Positions 44,057 through 53,052 of a DNA stretch of 64,000 nt are shown one piece after another. Each line of letters starts with the position of its first letter. The stretch's first letter is position 1. The stretch is taken from NCBI GenBank assembly GCA_030425685.1, contig JAUIAD010000019.1, forward strand, positions 1-64,000, read 5' to 3'. The notes beneath the pieces are model-generated. The model saw nothing but the letters and a program-made list of their open reading frames with translations. It searched no databases and had not been told where the DNA came from. The DNA comes from Gammaproteobacteria bacterium (GTDB lineage Bacteria > Pseudomonadota > Gammaproteobacteria > Coxiellales > Coxiellaceae). Both the position numbers and the translations under genes were made by a program.

Positions 44057-45499
44057 ATGTTTCAAAGAATATTTCTATTGTTCCTATTATTGTTTTCGTC
44101 TTTATCTTTGGCGAGTAATAAGTATCAAGCCAAATCCCTGCGGCAAGGGATTAATAAGATTATTAGAAAAACATCACAAAAAGTTCATATCGGCGTTATT
44201 GTTAGAAAAGCAGGGTCAGGAAAAGTGCTCTACAGCCACCATGCTTCCTTTTTGTATGCGCCAGCCAGCGTACAAAAACTGTTTACGGCGACTGCTGCTC
44301 TGTTATATCTCGGCCCCAATTTCCACTTTAACACCAAATTAATGACCAATGGCAAGATCGTCAATCACGTTTTAAATGGCAACTTAGCAGTAAAGTTTAG
44401 TGGTGACCCTGAGTTTACGCATGAAAATTTAAGCGAATTATTATCTAAGCTACAAGAGCTAGACATTACGCGTATTAATGGAAAAATTTACGTCGATGTC
44501 AGTGACTATGATGATGTCCCTTATGCACCCGGCTGGATGTGGGATGATTTAAGCTATGGCTATGCGGCACCTCTTTATGCTGCCATTATTGATCGTAATA
44601 AATTTATCTTACGCCTAGAGCCAAGCAAAAAACTTTATCACCACCCAACGCTGTCTATCGCTATTCCTAACGGTATTCTTAATTTTAAAAACCAAGTTAA
44701 AACAACAGCCAAATATGATAAACACTGCCCGTTAACAATTTATAGTGACCTGCATAACGACTACCTCCTAAACGGTTGCCTTACCCGCTCATGGGGTCGA
44801 CAAAGACGCACCCTCGCCATTCGCAACCCAATGAAATACGCGCAGGTATTGATTGAAAAAGACCTGCAAGAAGATGGCATTGCCTTCACCTCAAGACCGC
44901 AAGTCCATCGTATCAATAAACTTTACACCGTGCTTGCCGATTATCAATCGCCCCCTTTAAGCGATATGCTAAAAGAAATGTTAAAAAAATCTGACAACCT
45001 AACAACAGACTCGTTATTAAAAGAAATAGGCAGAAAATACAGCAACCGCCAAGGTGGTTGGCAAAACGGCTTAGACGCCCTAAAACATATTCTGGCAAAA
45101 CCAACCGGCATTAACTTTAAATCCAATTTAATCAATGACGGTGCGGGCTTATCTCGCTATAACCTTATCAAACCTAACCAGCTATCTTTATTACTCAGTT
45201 TTATTTACACTCACCCCGTATTAAGAAAAACGCTAATCCCAGCATTGCCAATAGCCGGCATTGATGGCACATTAATCGGGCGCATGTTTTCAGAAGCACG
45301 TGGCGAGCGCGTCAGGGCTAAAACAGGCACTATGACTGGCGTAACGGCACTGGCTGGCTTTGTTTATACACGCCATTTAGGTGTGCTCACCTTTGCGGTA
45401 ATGATTAACGGCTTTGTCGGCAAAAGCACACCTTATCGACGCATTGAAGATCGCATTTGCAAATTCATCGCGCATTATCAAGGAAAAGCACATGGCTAA
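44057..45499 (+). CDS. dacB: D-alanyl-D-alanine carboxypeptidase/endopeptidase (PBP4)
   Basis: A 480-residue S13-family periplasmic protein that trims and cleaves peptidoglycan cross-links. It has a signal peptide (about 1-20), the active-site SVQK in YAPASVQKLFTATAA, SDN in KKSDNLTTDSLLKEI and KTG in RAKTGTMTGVTALAG. The ATG at 44057 is well placed after GGAAGG; the GTG at 44051 is less so. The stop overlaps aroE by 8 bp. Confidence 0.93.
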   Translation: MFQRIFLLFLLLFSSLSLASNKYQAKSLRQGINKIIRKTSQKVHIGVIVRKAGSGKVLYSHHASFLYAPASVQKLFTATAALLYLGPNFHFNTKLMTNGKIVNHVLNGNLAVKFSGDPEFTHENLSELLSKLQELDITRINGKIYVDVSDYDDVPYAPGWMWDDLSYGYAAPLYAAIIDRNKFILRLEPSKKLYHHPTLSIAIPNGILNFKNQVKTTAKYDKHCPLTIYSDLHNDYLLNGCLTRSWGRQRRTLAIRNPMKYAQVLIEKDLQEDGIAFTSRPQVHRINKLYTVLADYQSPPLSDMLKEMLKKSDNLTTDSLLKEIGRKYSNRQGGWQNGLDALKHILAKPTGINFKSNLINDGAGLSRYNLIKPNQLSLLLSFIYTHPVLRKTLIPALPIAGIDGTLIGRMFSEARGERVRAKTGTMTGVTALAGFVYTRHLGVLTFAVMINGFVGKSTPYRRIEDRICKFIAHYQGKAHG

Positions 45500-46310
45500 G
45501 TACGCCGTCATTGGCAATCCGGTTGAACACAGCTTATCGCCACAAATTCATGCGGAATTCTCTCGGCAAACGGGTCGCGATATTGAATACGTAAAACTAC
45601 AAGCACCCTTACATTTATTTGAAGAAACCATCAAAGACTTTCAAGCTGCTGGCGGCAGCGGTTGCAATATTACACTGCCGTTCAAATTAGAAGCCTTTGA
45701 ACTGTCCGATGACGCCAGCCAAGCAGCACATGCTGCGCAAGCAGCAAATTGTTTGCTCTTTCGTGAGGACGGCTCCATTTATGCCGATAATTATGACGGT
45801 ATTGGCCTTGTTGAAGATCTGACAAATAACTGCCACTTTGATTTGCGGCATAAACAAATCATTGTCGTTGGTGCTGGCGGGGCAACACGCGGTATTTTAG
45901 GAACCTTATTACAAAAAGAACCCAAAGAAATTGTAATCGCTAACCGAACCATAGCCAAAGCCATCAAATTACAAGATGCCTTTGCTAAATATGGCCCTGT
46001 ACGTTCTGCAAGCTTTGCCGATTTAGTTGATGAACAGGCGGATTTAATTATTCACGCCACGTGCCTTGGGCATGATGGCAAAGCCCCCGTGTTACCCGAG
46101 CGCTTAATCACACCCAATGTTTATTGTTATGACCTTTCTTATGGCGCTGCGGCCAAACCGTTCCTTGAATGGGCTGCTGACCATGGTGCACAGCACTGTT
46201 TCGACGGCATTGGTATGCTGGTTGAACAAGCTGCTGCTTCATTTTACCTATGGGAGGGAGTCTACCCAAACACACAACCCTTACTTGAAATGTTCGGCCG
46301 AGAAGAGTAA
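45492..46310 (+). CDS. aroE: Shikimate dehydrogenase (NADP+)
   Basis: A 272-residue enzyme reducing 3-dehydroshikimate to shikimate. Motifs: YAVIGNPVEHSLSPQIHAEF, the catalytic Lys in NITLPFKLEAFELSD, the NADP site VVGAGGATRGILGTL with NRT after it, and DLSYGAAAKPFLEWA. The ATG at 45492 sits inside the end of dacB (AAGGAAAAGCAC before it); a frame extended to 45414 would run through dacB coding sequence. With aroK and aroB 6 kb away, the window holds three shikimate-pathway genes in two places. Confidence 0.96.
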   Translation: MAKYAVIGNPVEHSLSPQIHAEFSRQTGRDIEYVKLQAPLHLFEETIKDFQAAGGSGCNITLPFKLEAFELSDDASQAAHAAQAANCLLFREDGSIYADNYDGIGLVEDLTNNCHFDLRHKQIIVVGAGGATRGILGTLLQKEPKEIVIANRTIAKAIKLQDAFAKYGPVRSASFADLVDEQADLIIHATCLGHDGKAPVLPERLITPNVYCYDLSYGAAAKPFLEWAADHGAQHCFDGIGMLVEQAAASFYLWEGVYPNTQPLLEMFGREE

Positions 46311-46357
46311 ACAGCACAGTGAGTTAACGATTCACCCACTGCCATAAGGGGAGCATT

Positions 46358-46375
46358 TGTGAGCAATTTCCTACT
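46358..46375. promoter_or_regulatory. GacA/LetA-type upstream activating sequence
   Basis: TGTGAGCAATTTCCTACT matches the GacA box TGTAAG-N6-CTTACA at 9 of 12 defined positions, and the LetA form TNAGAAATTTCTNA at 10 of 12. It lies about 190 bp upstream of the predicted start of the GGA-rich RNA. The gap 46376-46520 is very AT-rich, with an 8-bp inverted repeat (AGTTACAA/TTGTAACT at 46422-46445), which would suit IHF or H-NS binding. Confidence 0.55.
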
Positions 46376-46521
46376 TTGCCGTAGGAGTAATGATTTAAAC
46401 AATATCGGAACTATCGTGAACAGTTACAATATTTTTTTTGTAACTAATTGTTTTAATATATTTTAATTTGTTTCACTTATATACCACGATATTTTTTCAC
46501 CATTTTTTTATTTTTGACCTC

Positions 46522-46549
46522 TTGCTAGATCAGCAACAACTGGTAAAGT
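46522..46549 (+). promoter_or_regulatory. Predicted promoter of the GGA-rich sRNA
   Basis: TTGCTA (46522-46527) and TAAAGT (46544-46549) are separated by 16 bp, and TGG directly before the latter makes an extended -10. Transcription would start near 46556, just before the first GGA motif. Confidence 0.4.
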
Positions 46550-46555
46550 GGTACT

Positions 46556-46740
46556 CAGTTTACGGATGAGCACGGATAAAAACACGAAGGACTGAGGATT
46601 ACAACGGATTGAGACCAACTTGCAGGAAGCAGGTTAGGCAGGACGATTTATCTCACGGAGTTGAGAAAAGTTCTAAGGACAGACACGATTGGTAGGGATT
46701 GCCAACACACAAAGGGGTGGTTTTACCACCCCTTTCTTAC
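46556..46740 (+). ncRNA. CsrB/RsmY/RsmZ-family CsrA-sequestering RNA
   Basis: The region is non-coding and carries ten GGA motifs within 135 nt (46564, 46574, 46589, 46596, 46606, 46625, 46641, 46657, 46677, 46696), many in the form A/C-C-GGA-T or A-A/G-GGA-C preferred by CsrA/RsmA. It ends in a strong 10-bp hairpin (AAAGGGGTGG, loop TTTTA, CCACCCCTTT) with a pyrimidine tail. RNAs with this layout bind several CsrA dimers and relieve CsrA repression; in Legionella they switch cells to the transmissive phase under LetA/LetS. The GacA/LetA-like box upstream supports the call. Exact ends are inferred. Confidence 0.82.
46711..46735 (+). terminator. Intrinsic terminator of the sRNA
   Basis: AAAGGGGTGG pairs perfectly with CCACCCCTTT around a 5-base loop; the following CTTAC is only partly T-rich, so some readthrough to the next hairpin is possible. 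Confidence 0.7.
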
Positions 46741-46755
46741 TGTTAGGAATGGCAA

Positions 46756-46791
46756 AAAAGGCGCGCCTTAAACATCGCGCCTTTTCCTTTT
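46756..46791. terminator. Second hairpin terminator
   Basis: AAAAGGCGCG (46756-46765) pairs with CGCGCCTTTT (46776-46785), followed by CCTTTTT. It may back up the sRNA terminator. No gene is visible from 46792 to 46909. Confidence 0.65.
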
Positions 46792-46909
46792 TAGGGCCAA
46801 CACACATTATATTTACCAACACACCTCTTCAATATATCAGATCAACATTAAGAAAAACTTAAACTTCTTGCTACAATAACTAATAGGTCGCGCTCTTATA
46901 ACTCAGCTA

Positions 46910-47938
46910 ATGGAAAGCCAGGGAATGCGAACACTAAAAGGATTACTAAATCTTACCAAGCGCAACGCTCGCTGGATTGTCTTTGGCGTCATTCTTCTGA
47001 TCGTCATTTATGGCTATTATCTGTTATTTATTCGCAATCCCTATACTACTGACGCCTTTCTACAAGGAAACTGGGTACAAGTAGCAGCGCGCGTCAATGG
47101 ACCCGTGGTTAAATTGTTTGTCAAAAATAATCAAGTTGTTGAAAAAGGTCAGGCTCTATTTGAACTCGATCCTACTGACTGGCGTTTACAGGTGTCCATC
47201 GCCAGAGGAAACCTGCGCGCCATCAATCAAAAATTAGCAGCCCTGCAAGAAACCATCAATGCAGCCATTCACCTTATTTCACAGAAAACAGCATTATTGG
47301 AATTTGCCAAAAAAGAACTAAAGCGCTTTGCCAGACTGGTCACCGACGACGTTGTTTCTGTCGAGCGATTTAATCGCGCCCAAAAGGACTACCGGGCACT
47401 GGTTGCTGAGCGAGAACAAGCCATTTTTGAGTTAAAAAAAGCACAAAAACAACTAGGCACGATAAAAAATAATGGTGAGCGCCAAGCCGCTGAAGCAGCA
47501 CTCAACCTTGCCTTAAAAAAACTGTCCTACACCATCATTAAAGCCAAAGTCAGCGGTCGCTTATCCAATTTTTATATTCGCAAAGGTGATTATATCAAGG
47601 TGGGCGAACCACTATTTTCCATTGTTGAACAAACTGGGTGGTGGGTAGAAGCAAACTATTTGGAGTTTGAGTTGCGCCGAATTCGACCAGGACAAACAGC
47701 AAGCATTGTTTTGTCAATGTATCCACGAAAAATTTTCACTGGCCAGATCACTGCCATTGGTGCTGGCATTAGCCGCGGGCGCAATATCTCAACAAAGAAT
47801 ACCTTGCCCATCGTTGCTGAAAGCATTAATTGGTTGCGTTTATTTAGTCGCTTTCCCGTTTTTATCTCGATCAAGGGCGATCCTAAATACCCCTTCCGTG
47901 TTGGTGCAACTGCTGCGGTGATAGTCCATGTTAAATAG
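46910..47938 (+). CDS. HlyD/AaeA-like membrane fusion protein
   Basis: A 342-residue periplasmic adaptor of an efflux system. It has one N-terminal membrane helix (about 22-44), a biotinyl-lipoyl-like barrel half (YTTDAFLQGNWVQVAARVNG), a coiled-coil hairpin (about 95-205) and the second half KAKVSGRLSNFYIRKGDYIK. The YTxDAxx opening is typical of EmrA/AaeA-type adaptors. The gene overlaps the FUSC gene by 11 bp, the same pairing as aaeA-aaeB in E. coli (aromatic acid efflux). Two start codons are possible (46910 and 46925). Confidence 0.85.
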   Translation: MESQGMRTLKGLLNLTKRNARWIVFGVILLIVIYGYYLLFIRNPYTTDAFLQGNWVQVAARVNGPVVKLFVKNNQVVEKGQALFELDPTDWRLQVSIARGNLRAINQKLAALQETINAAIHLISQKTALLEFAKKELKRFARLVTDDVVSVERFNRAQKDYRALVAEREQAIFELKKAQKQLGTIKNNGERQAAEAALNLALKKLSYTIIKAKVSGRLSNFYIRKGDYIKVGEPLFSIVEQTGWWVEANYLEFELRRIRPGQTASIVLSMYPRKIFTGQITAIGAGISRGRNISTKNTLPIVAESINWLRLFSRFPVFISIKGDPKYPFRVGATAAVIVHVK

Positions 47939-50156
47939 CCTATCCCTGAATCGTGTTGCTGTTTCAACAGCAATTAAAGGCGCTTTTGCGCTAACACTTG
48001 CTGCTGGTGTTGCCTTATTCTTTCACTGGCAATTATTTTGGTGGGCAATTCTCGTTTCCTTTTTATCAATACAACCTGATATTGGCTCTGCCGTGATGAT
48101 GGCCATTGCGCGCTTTGGCGGGACTTGCTTAGGTGCTGTTATTGGCACCCTAATAAGTTTAAGCTTTCAATTTACTTGGGCTTATTACCCATTGGTGTTT
48201 ATTTTTATATTCTGCGCTATGTACTATTCAATGAAACCCACCATTTCATGGGCAGGTTTTTTATGTTTGGTCACTGGTGCCTCGGTAATGGTTATTGGCC
48301 CCAAATACTCCCAAGGTGACATTTATTATGCCATTGAACGTTGCATGCAAATATCATTTGCACTAGTGGTTGTTTTTATCACCTTAACCACCTTACACGC
48401 TCCCAATGCACATAAGATATTGCGTGCCAAAATTGTCGCGCTGATGCCTAGCTACATCGATTTATGGAAACTAATTCTCGAAAGCTTCACAACTGGAGAC
48501 AATAGCAATGACGCCTTGGTACAGAAAAAAATCCGTAAAATTTCGCTAGCATTAGACGACATGACAAAACTCCTGCTCTATACACGTTATGAAATCTGGA
48601 AAAAAAACTTTAGCTCGGCGCAGTGTTTGCAGCTTATTCGCTTATTACGGCGCATTTTATCACTGCTCTCGTCATTAAATGAAGCCTCTCGTTATGCCTC
48701 CTTTAAAGATTATAGGAGCAGCATTCAAGATTACATGAGCAAGCTTGATCAACACGTGGTTGCTTCCATCAAAGAAATTGCCACGTTAGTAAAAAGCACC
48801 GCAACATCCTTTGATAACACCATTGATAAAATTGAAAAAGATTTTCAAACGATCATGGACCAGCGCCTTGCCAGCATTGTAAAAAAACAGCAAGGAATGA
48901 CGCTAGATGATATACATCGCAGTGCTTGGTTTAGCTTAGTTGAACGTCTATTTTATGTTTTCTCTTTAACACGACATATCACCATTCTAATGAATACCAA
49001 TAAGAAAAATCCTCAGTTAAAGAAAAAACTAAACCAAGAGATGCACTGGCTTAAAGGTAGCAAAGAAGAAAATCGCTGGTTTAGACCGGTGCGCATTCGT
49101 GCTGCTTTACATGTCGCCATGGCAGCTGCTGTTTTGGTATGGACACAACATTACTTTCATTGGTCATTAAAATTTAGCACCTTTGGCATAATCGCTATTG
49201 CTTTTTCTGCTTTGTCTTTACTATTACCAGCAACGGGTGATATTGGGCTCGGTATTGTTGGTGCAATATTAGGGGGCGTATACGCGCATTTTGCCTTGCA
49301 ATTTTTACAATATTACCCACACTATCCGTTGGTTTTAGTTGCCTTATACATTAGCACGCTGTTTGCTGCCTATCTTCTGACGATATCGAAAGTACAAGGG
49401 AAAAAGTTTCTCGTCTTTTCAACGTATTTTAGTATTGTGGTCGTCTTTGCTTTAACAATAAAACCACAAGAGCGTGGCAGTATCGATATCGTTTTATTTC
49501 TCGTTCCGGCCATGCTGTTGGGCGTCATCAGTTTTAAATTTATTTCTCGCACCATCCTCCCTTGCAATTATCGCAAATTATTACAAACAGCATTAAGCAA
49601 GCTTTTACTGCATCAGAGCCTATTGATACGTAAACTCTTCCATATAAAACGCTCAGAAAAATTGTTTGAAACAATGCAAAATCACTTTTATCAATACACT
49701 TTAAAAATTGGCCGCGCACGACAATATAAACAATATTGCCTTGATGCAGGCATTTATAATCAACACCAAGATGATCGGCTTTCACAAGTGATCTATAGCT
49801 GTGAACTAATGATTCTTAGCAACCTGATTATGCTGCATCCTTTTTTGGTTTTGCGTCATATTGAAAAGATTGAAGATTTTTTAGGTAGCATTTCACCGCA
49901 ATTTAAACAGATCACCCGTAACATACTTCACTACGGCAAAAATATTCGTGATAACCAGTGGCGTCAATCTATATTAGAGGATGTTGGAAAAGTTAAGACT
50001 ACTATAAACAACGCTACCGAAGAACTAGTTCCGCAGATACTCAAAGACCCAGACTATATCGAACAAATCCGAGCCTTCTCAATCCTCTACAATGGCTTGC
50101 ACCGATTGCTCGATGTGCAAATGCGGTTACTTGCGATCAAAGATTTTAAATTTTAA
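47928..50156 (+). CDS. FUSC-family efflux transporter (AaeB/fusaric acid resistance-like)
   Basis: A 742-residue inner-membrane protein with two sets of hydrophobic helices (about 15-150 and 390-535), each followed by a long cytoplasmic helical region, as in AaeB/YccS/FUSC proteins. The first block has GAFALTLAAGVALFFHWQLF and the second VRIRAALHVAMAAAVLVWTQ. It would work with the upstream adaptor to export aromatic acids or similar compounds; the true substrate is unknown. It overlaps the adaptor gene and is convergent with pit, with 3 bp between the stops. Confidence 0.85.
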   Translation: MLNSLSLNRVAVSTAIKGAFALTLAAGVALFFHWQLFWWAILVSFLSIQPDIGSAVMMAIARFGGTCLGAVIGTLISLSFQFTWAYYPLVFIFIFCAMYYSMKPTISWAGFLCLVTGASVMVIGPKYSQGDIYYAIERCMQISFALVVVFITLTTLHAPNAHKILRAKIVALMPSYIDLWKLILESFTTGDNSNDALVQKKIRKISLALDDMTKLLLYTRYEIWKKNFSSAQCLQLIRLLRRILSLLSSLNEASRYASFKDYRSSIQDYMSKLDQHVVASIKEIATLVKSTATSFDNTIDKIEKDFQTIMDQRLASIVKKQQGMTLDDIHRSAWFSLVERLFYVFSLTRHITILMNTNKKNPQLKKKLNQEMHWLKGSKEENRWFRPVRIRAALHVAMAAAVLVWTQHYFHWSLKFSTFGIIAIAFSALSLLLPATGDIGLGIVGAILGGVYAHFALQFLQYYPHYPLVLVALYISTLFAAYLLTISKVQGKKFLVFSTYFSIVVVFALTIKPQERGSIDIVLFLVPAMLLGVISFKFISRTILPCNYRKLLQTALSKLLLHQSLLIRKLFHIKRSEKLFETMQNHFYQYTLKIGRARQYKQYCLDAGIYNQHQDDRLSQVIYSCELMILSNLIMLHPFLVLRHIEKIEDFLGSISPQFKQITRNILHYGKNIRDNQWRQSILEDVGKVKTTINNATEELVPQILKDPDYIEQIRAFSILYNGLHRLLDVQMRLLAIKDFKF

Positions 50157-50159
50157 CAC

Positions 50160-51413
50160 TTACGACAAAATAAGCTTTATTAAATGATAATAAACGATCG
50201 CGCAGATAGCACCCGCCGGCAAAGTAATTACCCAAGACATAAAAATATTACGGATAACCGCTAAATTTAATGCGCCAATGCCACGCGCAAAGCCAACACC
50301 TAGCACAGCGCCAACAAGCGTTTGCGTTGTAGAAATTGGCAACCCTAAACCAGAGGCAATCACCACAGTGCTCGCTGTAGCTAACTGAGCAGCAAAACCA
50401 CGACTAGGCGTTAATTGTGTAATACCACTACCAACCGTGGCAATCACTTTATAGCCATACATTGCCAAACCAGAAACAATCCCAACAGCGCCTAAGCCCA
50501 TAATCCAAAAGGGGATCTGTGATCTTGCCATCACATCACCACCCGCTTTAACAATACCAACCACTGCAGCCAATGGGCCAATAGCATTGGCAACATCGTT
50601 AGAACCATGCGCAAATGCCATTGCACAGGCAGTAAACATCATTAAAATGGCAAAGACTTTTTCAAGTTCTTTATAGTCAAACTTATCACGTGGTTCTTTC
50701 ATATCCGGCACACGTCGTAATAACAAATACCCGATCAGCATAACCACCAAACTCATCAACACTGACAAGCCAACGCTATCCCAGGTTGTTAAGTGCAAGC
50801 CGACATGCTGCAAGCCATTGAGCAAAGTCACCAAACTAATAACCATCGCCACTAGAAAAATATACCAAGGCACATAACGCTTAGCATTCTGCATCGGGGT
50901 ATCGGTATCAAAAATCAACCACTGCACACTACGAAAAAGTAAGTAGGCAATCACCAACGCAATAACCGGCGTAACAATCCAACTTAGCGCAATATCAACC
51001 ACCTGATGCCAATGAATCGCTTGTACGCCAGAAGATATCAAACCAAAACCAATAACAGCACCGACAATACTATGCGTTGTTGAAACTGGCCAGCCAAAGG
51101 AGGTCGCGACAATCAGCCATGTTCCAGCCGCTAACAGCGAGGCCAACATGCCATAAATCAACAGATCAGGTGTGTGAACAAAAAGTGAGGCTTCAATAAT
51201 TTTCCCACGGATAGTTTCCGTCACTTGCCCACCGGCAAGCAAAGCACCAAGCGCTTCAAAAATCGCAGCAATAATAATAGCTTGCGTAATCGTCAGGGCT
51301 TTTGAACCCACCGATGTTCCCATTGCATTAGCAACGTCATTAGCGCCAACACCCCAAGCCATAAAAAATCCAAATAAGGTAGCCAGCGTTATCAGCAAAC
51401 TCGCATGTTCCAT
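50160..51413 (-). CDS. pit: Low-affinity inorganic phosphate transporter (PiT family)
   Basis: A 417-residue membrane protein with the two PiT signature repeats, GVGANDVANAMGTSVGSKAL near the N-terminus and AHGSNDVANAIGPLAAVV in the second half, plus GWPVSTTHSIVGAVIGFG and GLPISTTQTLVGAVLGVG. It exports or imports phosphate with protons or cations. The start was set at 51413 (MEHASLL) because AGAGGG precedes it; the frame runs on to 51530 through the promoter region shared with udp. Its usual partner, the DUF47/PhoU-like protein, is encoded about 3 kb away at 54330. Confidence 0.92.
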   Translation of the reverse strand: MEHASLLITLATLFGFFMAWGVGANDVANAMGTSVGSKALTITQAIIIAAIFEALGALLAGGQVTETIRGKIIEASLFVHTPDLLIYGMLASLLAAGTWLIVATSFGWPVSTTHSIVGAVIGFGLISSGVQAIHWHQVVDIALSWIVTPVIALVIAYLLFRSVQWLIFDTDTPMQNAKRYVPWYIFLVAMVISLVTLLNGLQHVGLHLTTWDSVGLSVLMSLVVMLIGYLLLRRVPDMKEPRDKFDYKELEKVFAILMMFTACAMAFAHGSNDVANAIGPLAAVVGIVKAGGDVMARSQIPFWIMGLGAVGIVSGLAMYGYKVIATVGSGITQLTPSRGFAAQLATASTVVIASGLGLPISTTQTLVGAVLGVGFARGIGALNLAVIRNIFMSWVITLPAGAICAIVYYHLIKLILS

Positions 51414-51483
51414 GCCATTATCCCTCTGCGCGAAAATTACGTTAAAATAGCATGGAGACCATAAACACACAAGGATTAGTAGA

Positions 51484-52362
51484 GTGACAATTACGCAAAC
51501 TGGTTTAATGCAAAACGCTGATGGCAGCATCTACCACCTTAACGTTTCCCCCGGCGATATTGCCGATACGGTAATTTTAGTTGGCGACCCTAATCGCACC
51601 GAGCTGGTGGCTCAGCACTTTGATGAAACAGAAGTAGACAAACACAAACGGGAATTTGTTGTTAAAACAGGAAGAATTGGCCAACAGCGCCTTACCGTCA
51701 TCGGCACCGGGATTGGCGCAGGCAATATTGATATTGTCTTAAACGAAGTAGACGCCTTAGTTAATGTCGACTTTACTACGCGCACAATAAAATCTGAAAA
51801 AAAATCACTACAATTTATTCGTCTTGGAACCTGCGGTTCATTAAAAGCGGATATTCCTGTGGATAGCTATATCCTGTCCACGCACGCACTGTCCTTTGAC
51901 GGCTTACTTAATTACTACCATTATCAAGCACACGCCAATGAAAAAAAATTACTGCAGTCACTAACCGATTACTTCTCAGACTTTCCCATGCAAGACAACA
52001 TTTATGTCAGCGAAGCATCTTCTTCTCTGACAAGCTTATTTAATGAAAACTACCATAAGGGAATCACACTGACCTGTAGCGGCTTTTACGGCCCGCAGCA
52101 TCGCCGCCTACGCGCCCCCCTGATAAAAGAAGACATTATCGAGAAAGCAGCAAACTTTGCTTTTGAAGATATATCATTAGTTAATTTTGAAATGGAAACC
52201 GCCGCAATTTACGGCCTAAGCCGCTTATTCCACCATCAAGCCTGCTCAATCAGCCTAGTGGTTGCCAACCGCTTTAGCAAAAATGTGAGTAAAAATCCGG
52301 AAAAAGGCGTAAAAAGAATGATTAATGATGCTCTTGAGAAAATTCTACAGAATATCATCTAA
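51484..52362 (+). CDS. udp: Nucleoside phosphorylase family protein (uridine phosphorylase-like)
   Basis: A 292-residue PNP_UDP_1 family protein. It shows VILVGDPNRTELVAQHF, FIRLGTCGSLKADIPVDSYI and the ribose-binding LVNFEMETAAIYGLSRLF, the last with the MET motif of uridine phosphorylases. Several inserts make it longer than E. coli Udp (253), so substrate choice is not certain. It starts at a GTG (51484) after AAGGATTAGTAGA, is divergent from pit, and its end overlaps the end of deoC on the other strand by 18 bp. It belongs functionally with deoC, punA and cdd. Confidence 0.82.
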   Translation: MTITQTGLMQNADGSIYHLNVSPGDIADTVILVGDPNRTELVAQHFDETEVDKHKREFVVKTGRIGQQRLTVIGTGIGAGNIDIVLNEVDALVNVDFTTRTIKSEKKSLQFIRLGTCGSLKADIPVDSYILSTHALSFDGLLNYYHYQAHANEKKLLQSLTDYFSDFPMQDNIYVSEASSSLTSLFNENYHKGITLTCSGFYGPQHRRLRAPLIKEDIIEKAANFAFEDISLVNFEMETAAIYGLSRLFHHQACSISLVVANRFSKNVSKNPEKGVKRMINDALEKILQNII

Positions 52363-53052
52363 TAACTTGCTTGCTCCAATGCGAAATGTCGCCGGCGTGA
52401 TCCATTGCTTACCCATTTCAGCGTCAATCAAGCTGATGTATTCCATCACTTGCTTGACTGTCCTCACACCGCCAGACAGTTTTAATCCGACATTTTTTTC
52501 AGGATGTTGTTTTATCGCCGTTAACATGGCCTCTGCAGCCGCATGTGTTGCGCCAACAGATACTTTACCTGTCGATGTTTTAATAAAATCAGCACCACTG
52601 GCAATAGCCAACTCAGCGGCCGCCAGAATCACCTCAGCAGCAATAAGCTCCCCCGTTTCCAAAATCACCTTCAGTGTTGCTTTGTTGTGGCAAATACTAT
52701 GACATGAGCGTAGGTACTGCGAAACAGTTTCACTATCACCTGATAAAAATTGCCCGTAGGGCATAACTACATCAATTTCATTGGCGCCATCTTCAATAGC
52801 TTGCTGAATTTGCTGAATACAATAGTGCAGCCTATCATCTCCCGTCGGAAAATTAGCGACCGTAGCAATCTGTATGCCTGTCCCTTTTAATTCTGCTACC
52901 GCTTGCGAAACAAATTTTGGATAAACACATACTGCGGCTACAGAACCCAAAGGCGTTATGGCTCGTTGACAAAGCGCCGCAATATCCTCTGGGGTATCAT
53001 CATCATTAAGGCTGGTTAAATCTATATACGCAATTAATTCTTTTGCTTCCAT
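52345..53052 (-). CDS. deoC: Deoxyribose-phosphate aldolase
   Basis: A 235-residue class I aldolase splitting 2-deoxyribose 5-phosphate into glyceraldehyde 3-phosphate and acetaldehyde. Motifs: IDLTSLNDDDTPEDI at the N-terminus, VAAVCVYPKFV, EIDVVMPYGQFL, KVILETGEL with the catalytic Lys, and FIKTSTGKVSVGATHAAA with the Schiff-base Lys. The start codon overlaps the punA stop (TAATG), showing translational coupling. It ends in a convergent overlap with udp. Confidence 0.95.
   Translation of the reverse strand: MEAKELIAYIDLTSLNDDDTPEDIAALCQRAITPLGSVAAVCVYPKFVSQAVAELKGTGIQIATVANFPTGDDRLHYCIQQIQQAIEDGANEIDVVMPYGQFLSGDSETVSQYLRSCHSICHNKATLKVILETGELIAAEVILAAAELAIASGADFIKTSTGKVSVGATHAAAEAMLTAIKQHPEKNVGLKLSGGVRTVKQVMEYISLIDAEMGKQWITPATFRIGASKLLDDIL

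Noticed and set aside
46422-46445. Terminator of aroE
   Set aside because: The 8-bp inverted repeat encloses the T-run in its loop and is not followed by one; it is more likely a protein site or AT-rich chance structure.
51414-51530. Extended N-terminus of Pit
   Set aside because: It would cover the start of udp and its promoter; the MEHASLL start has a good ribosome site and fits the family.
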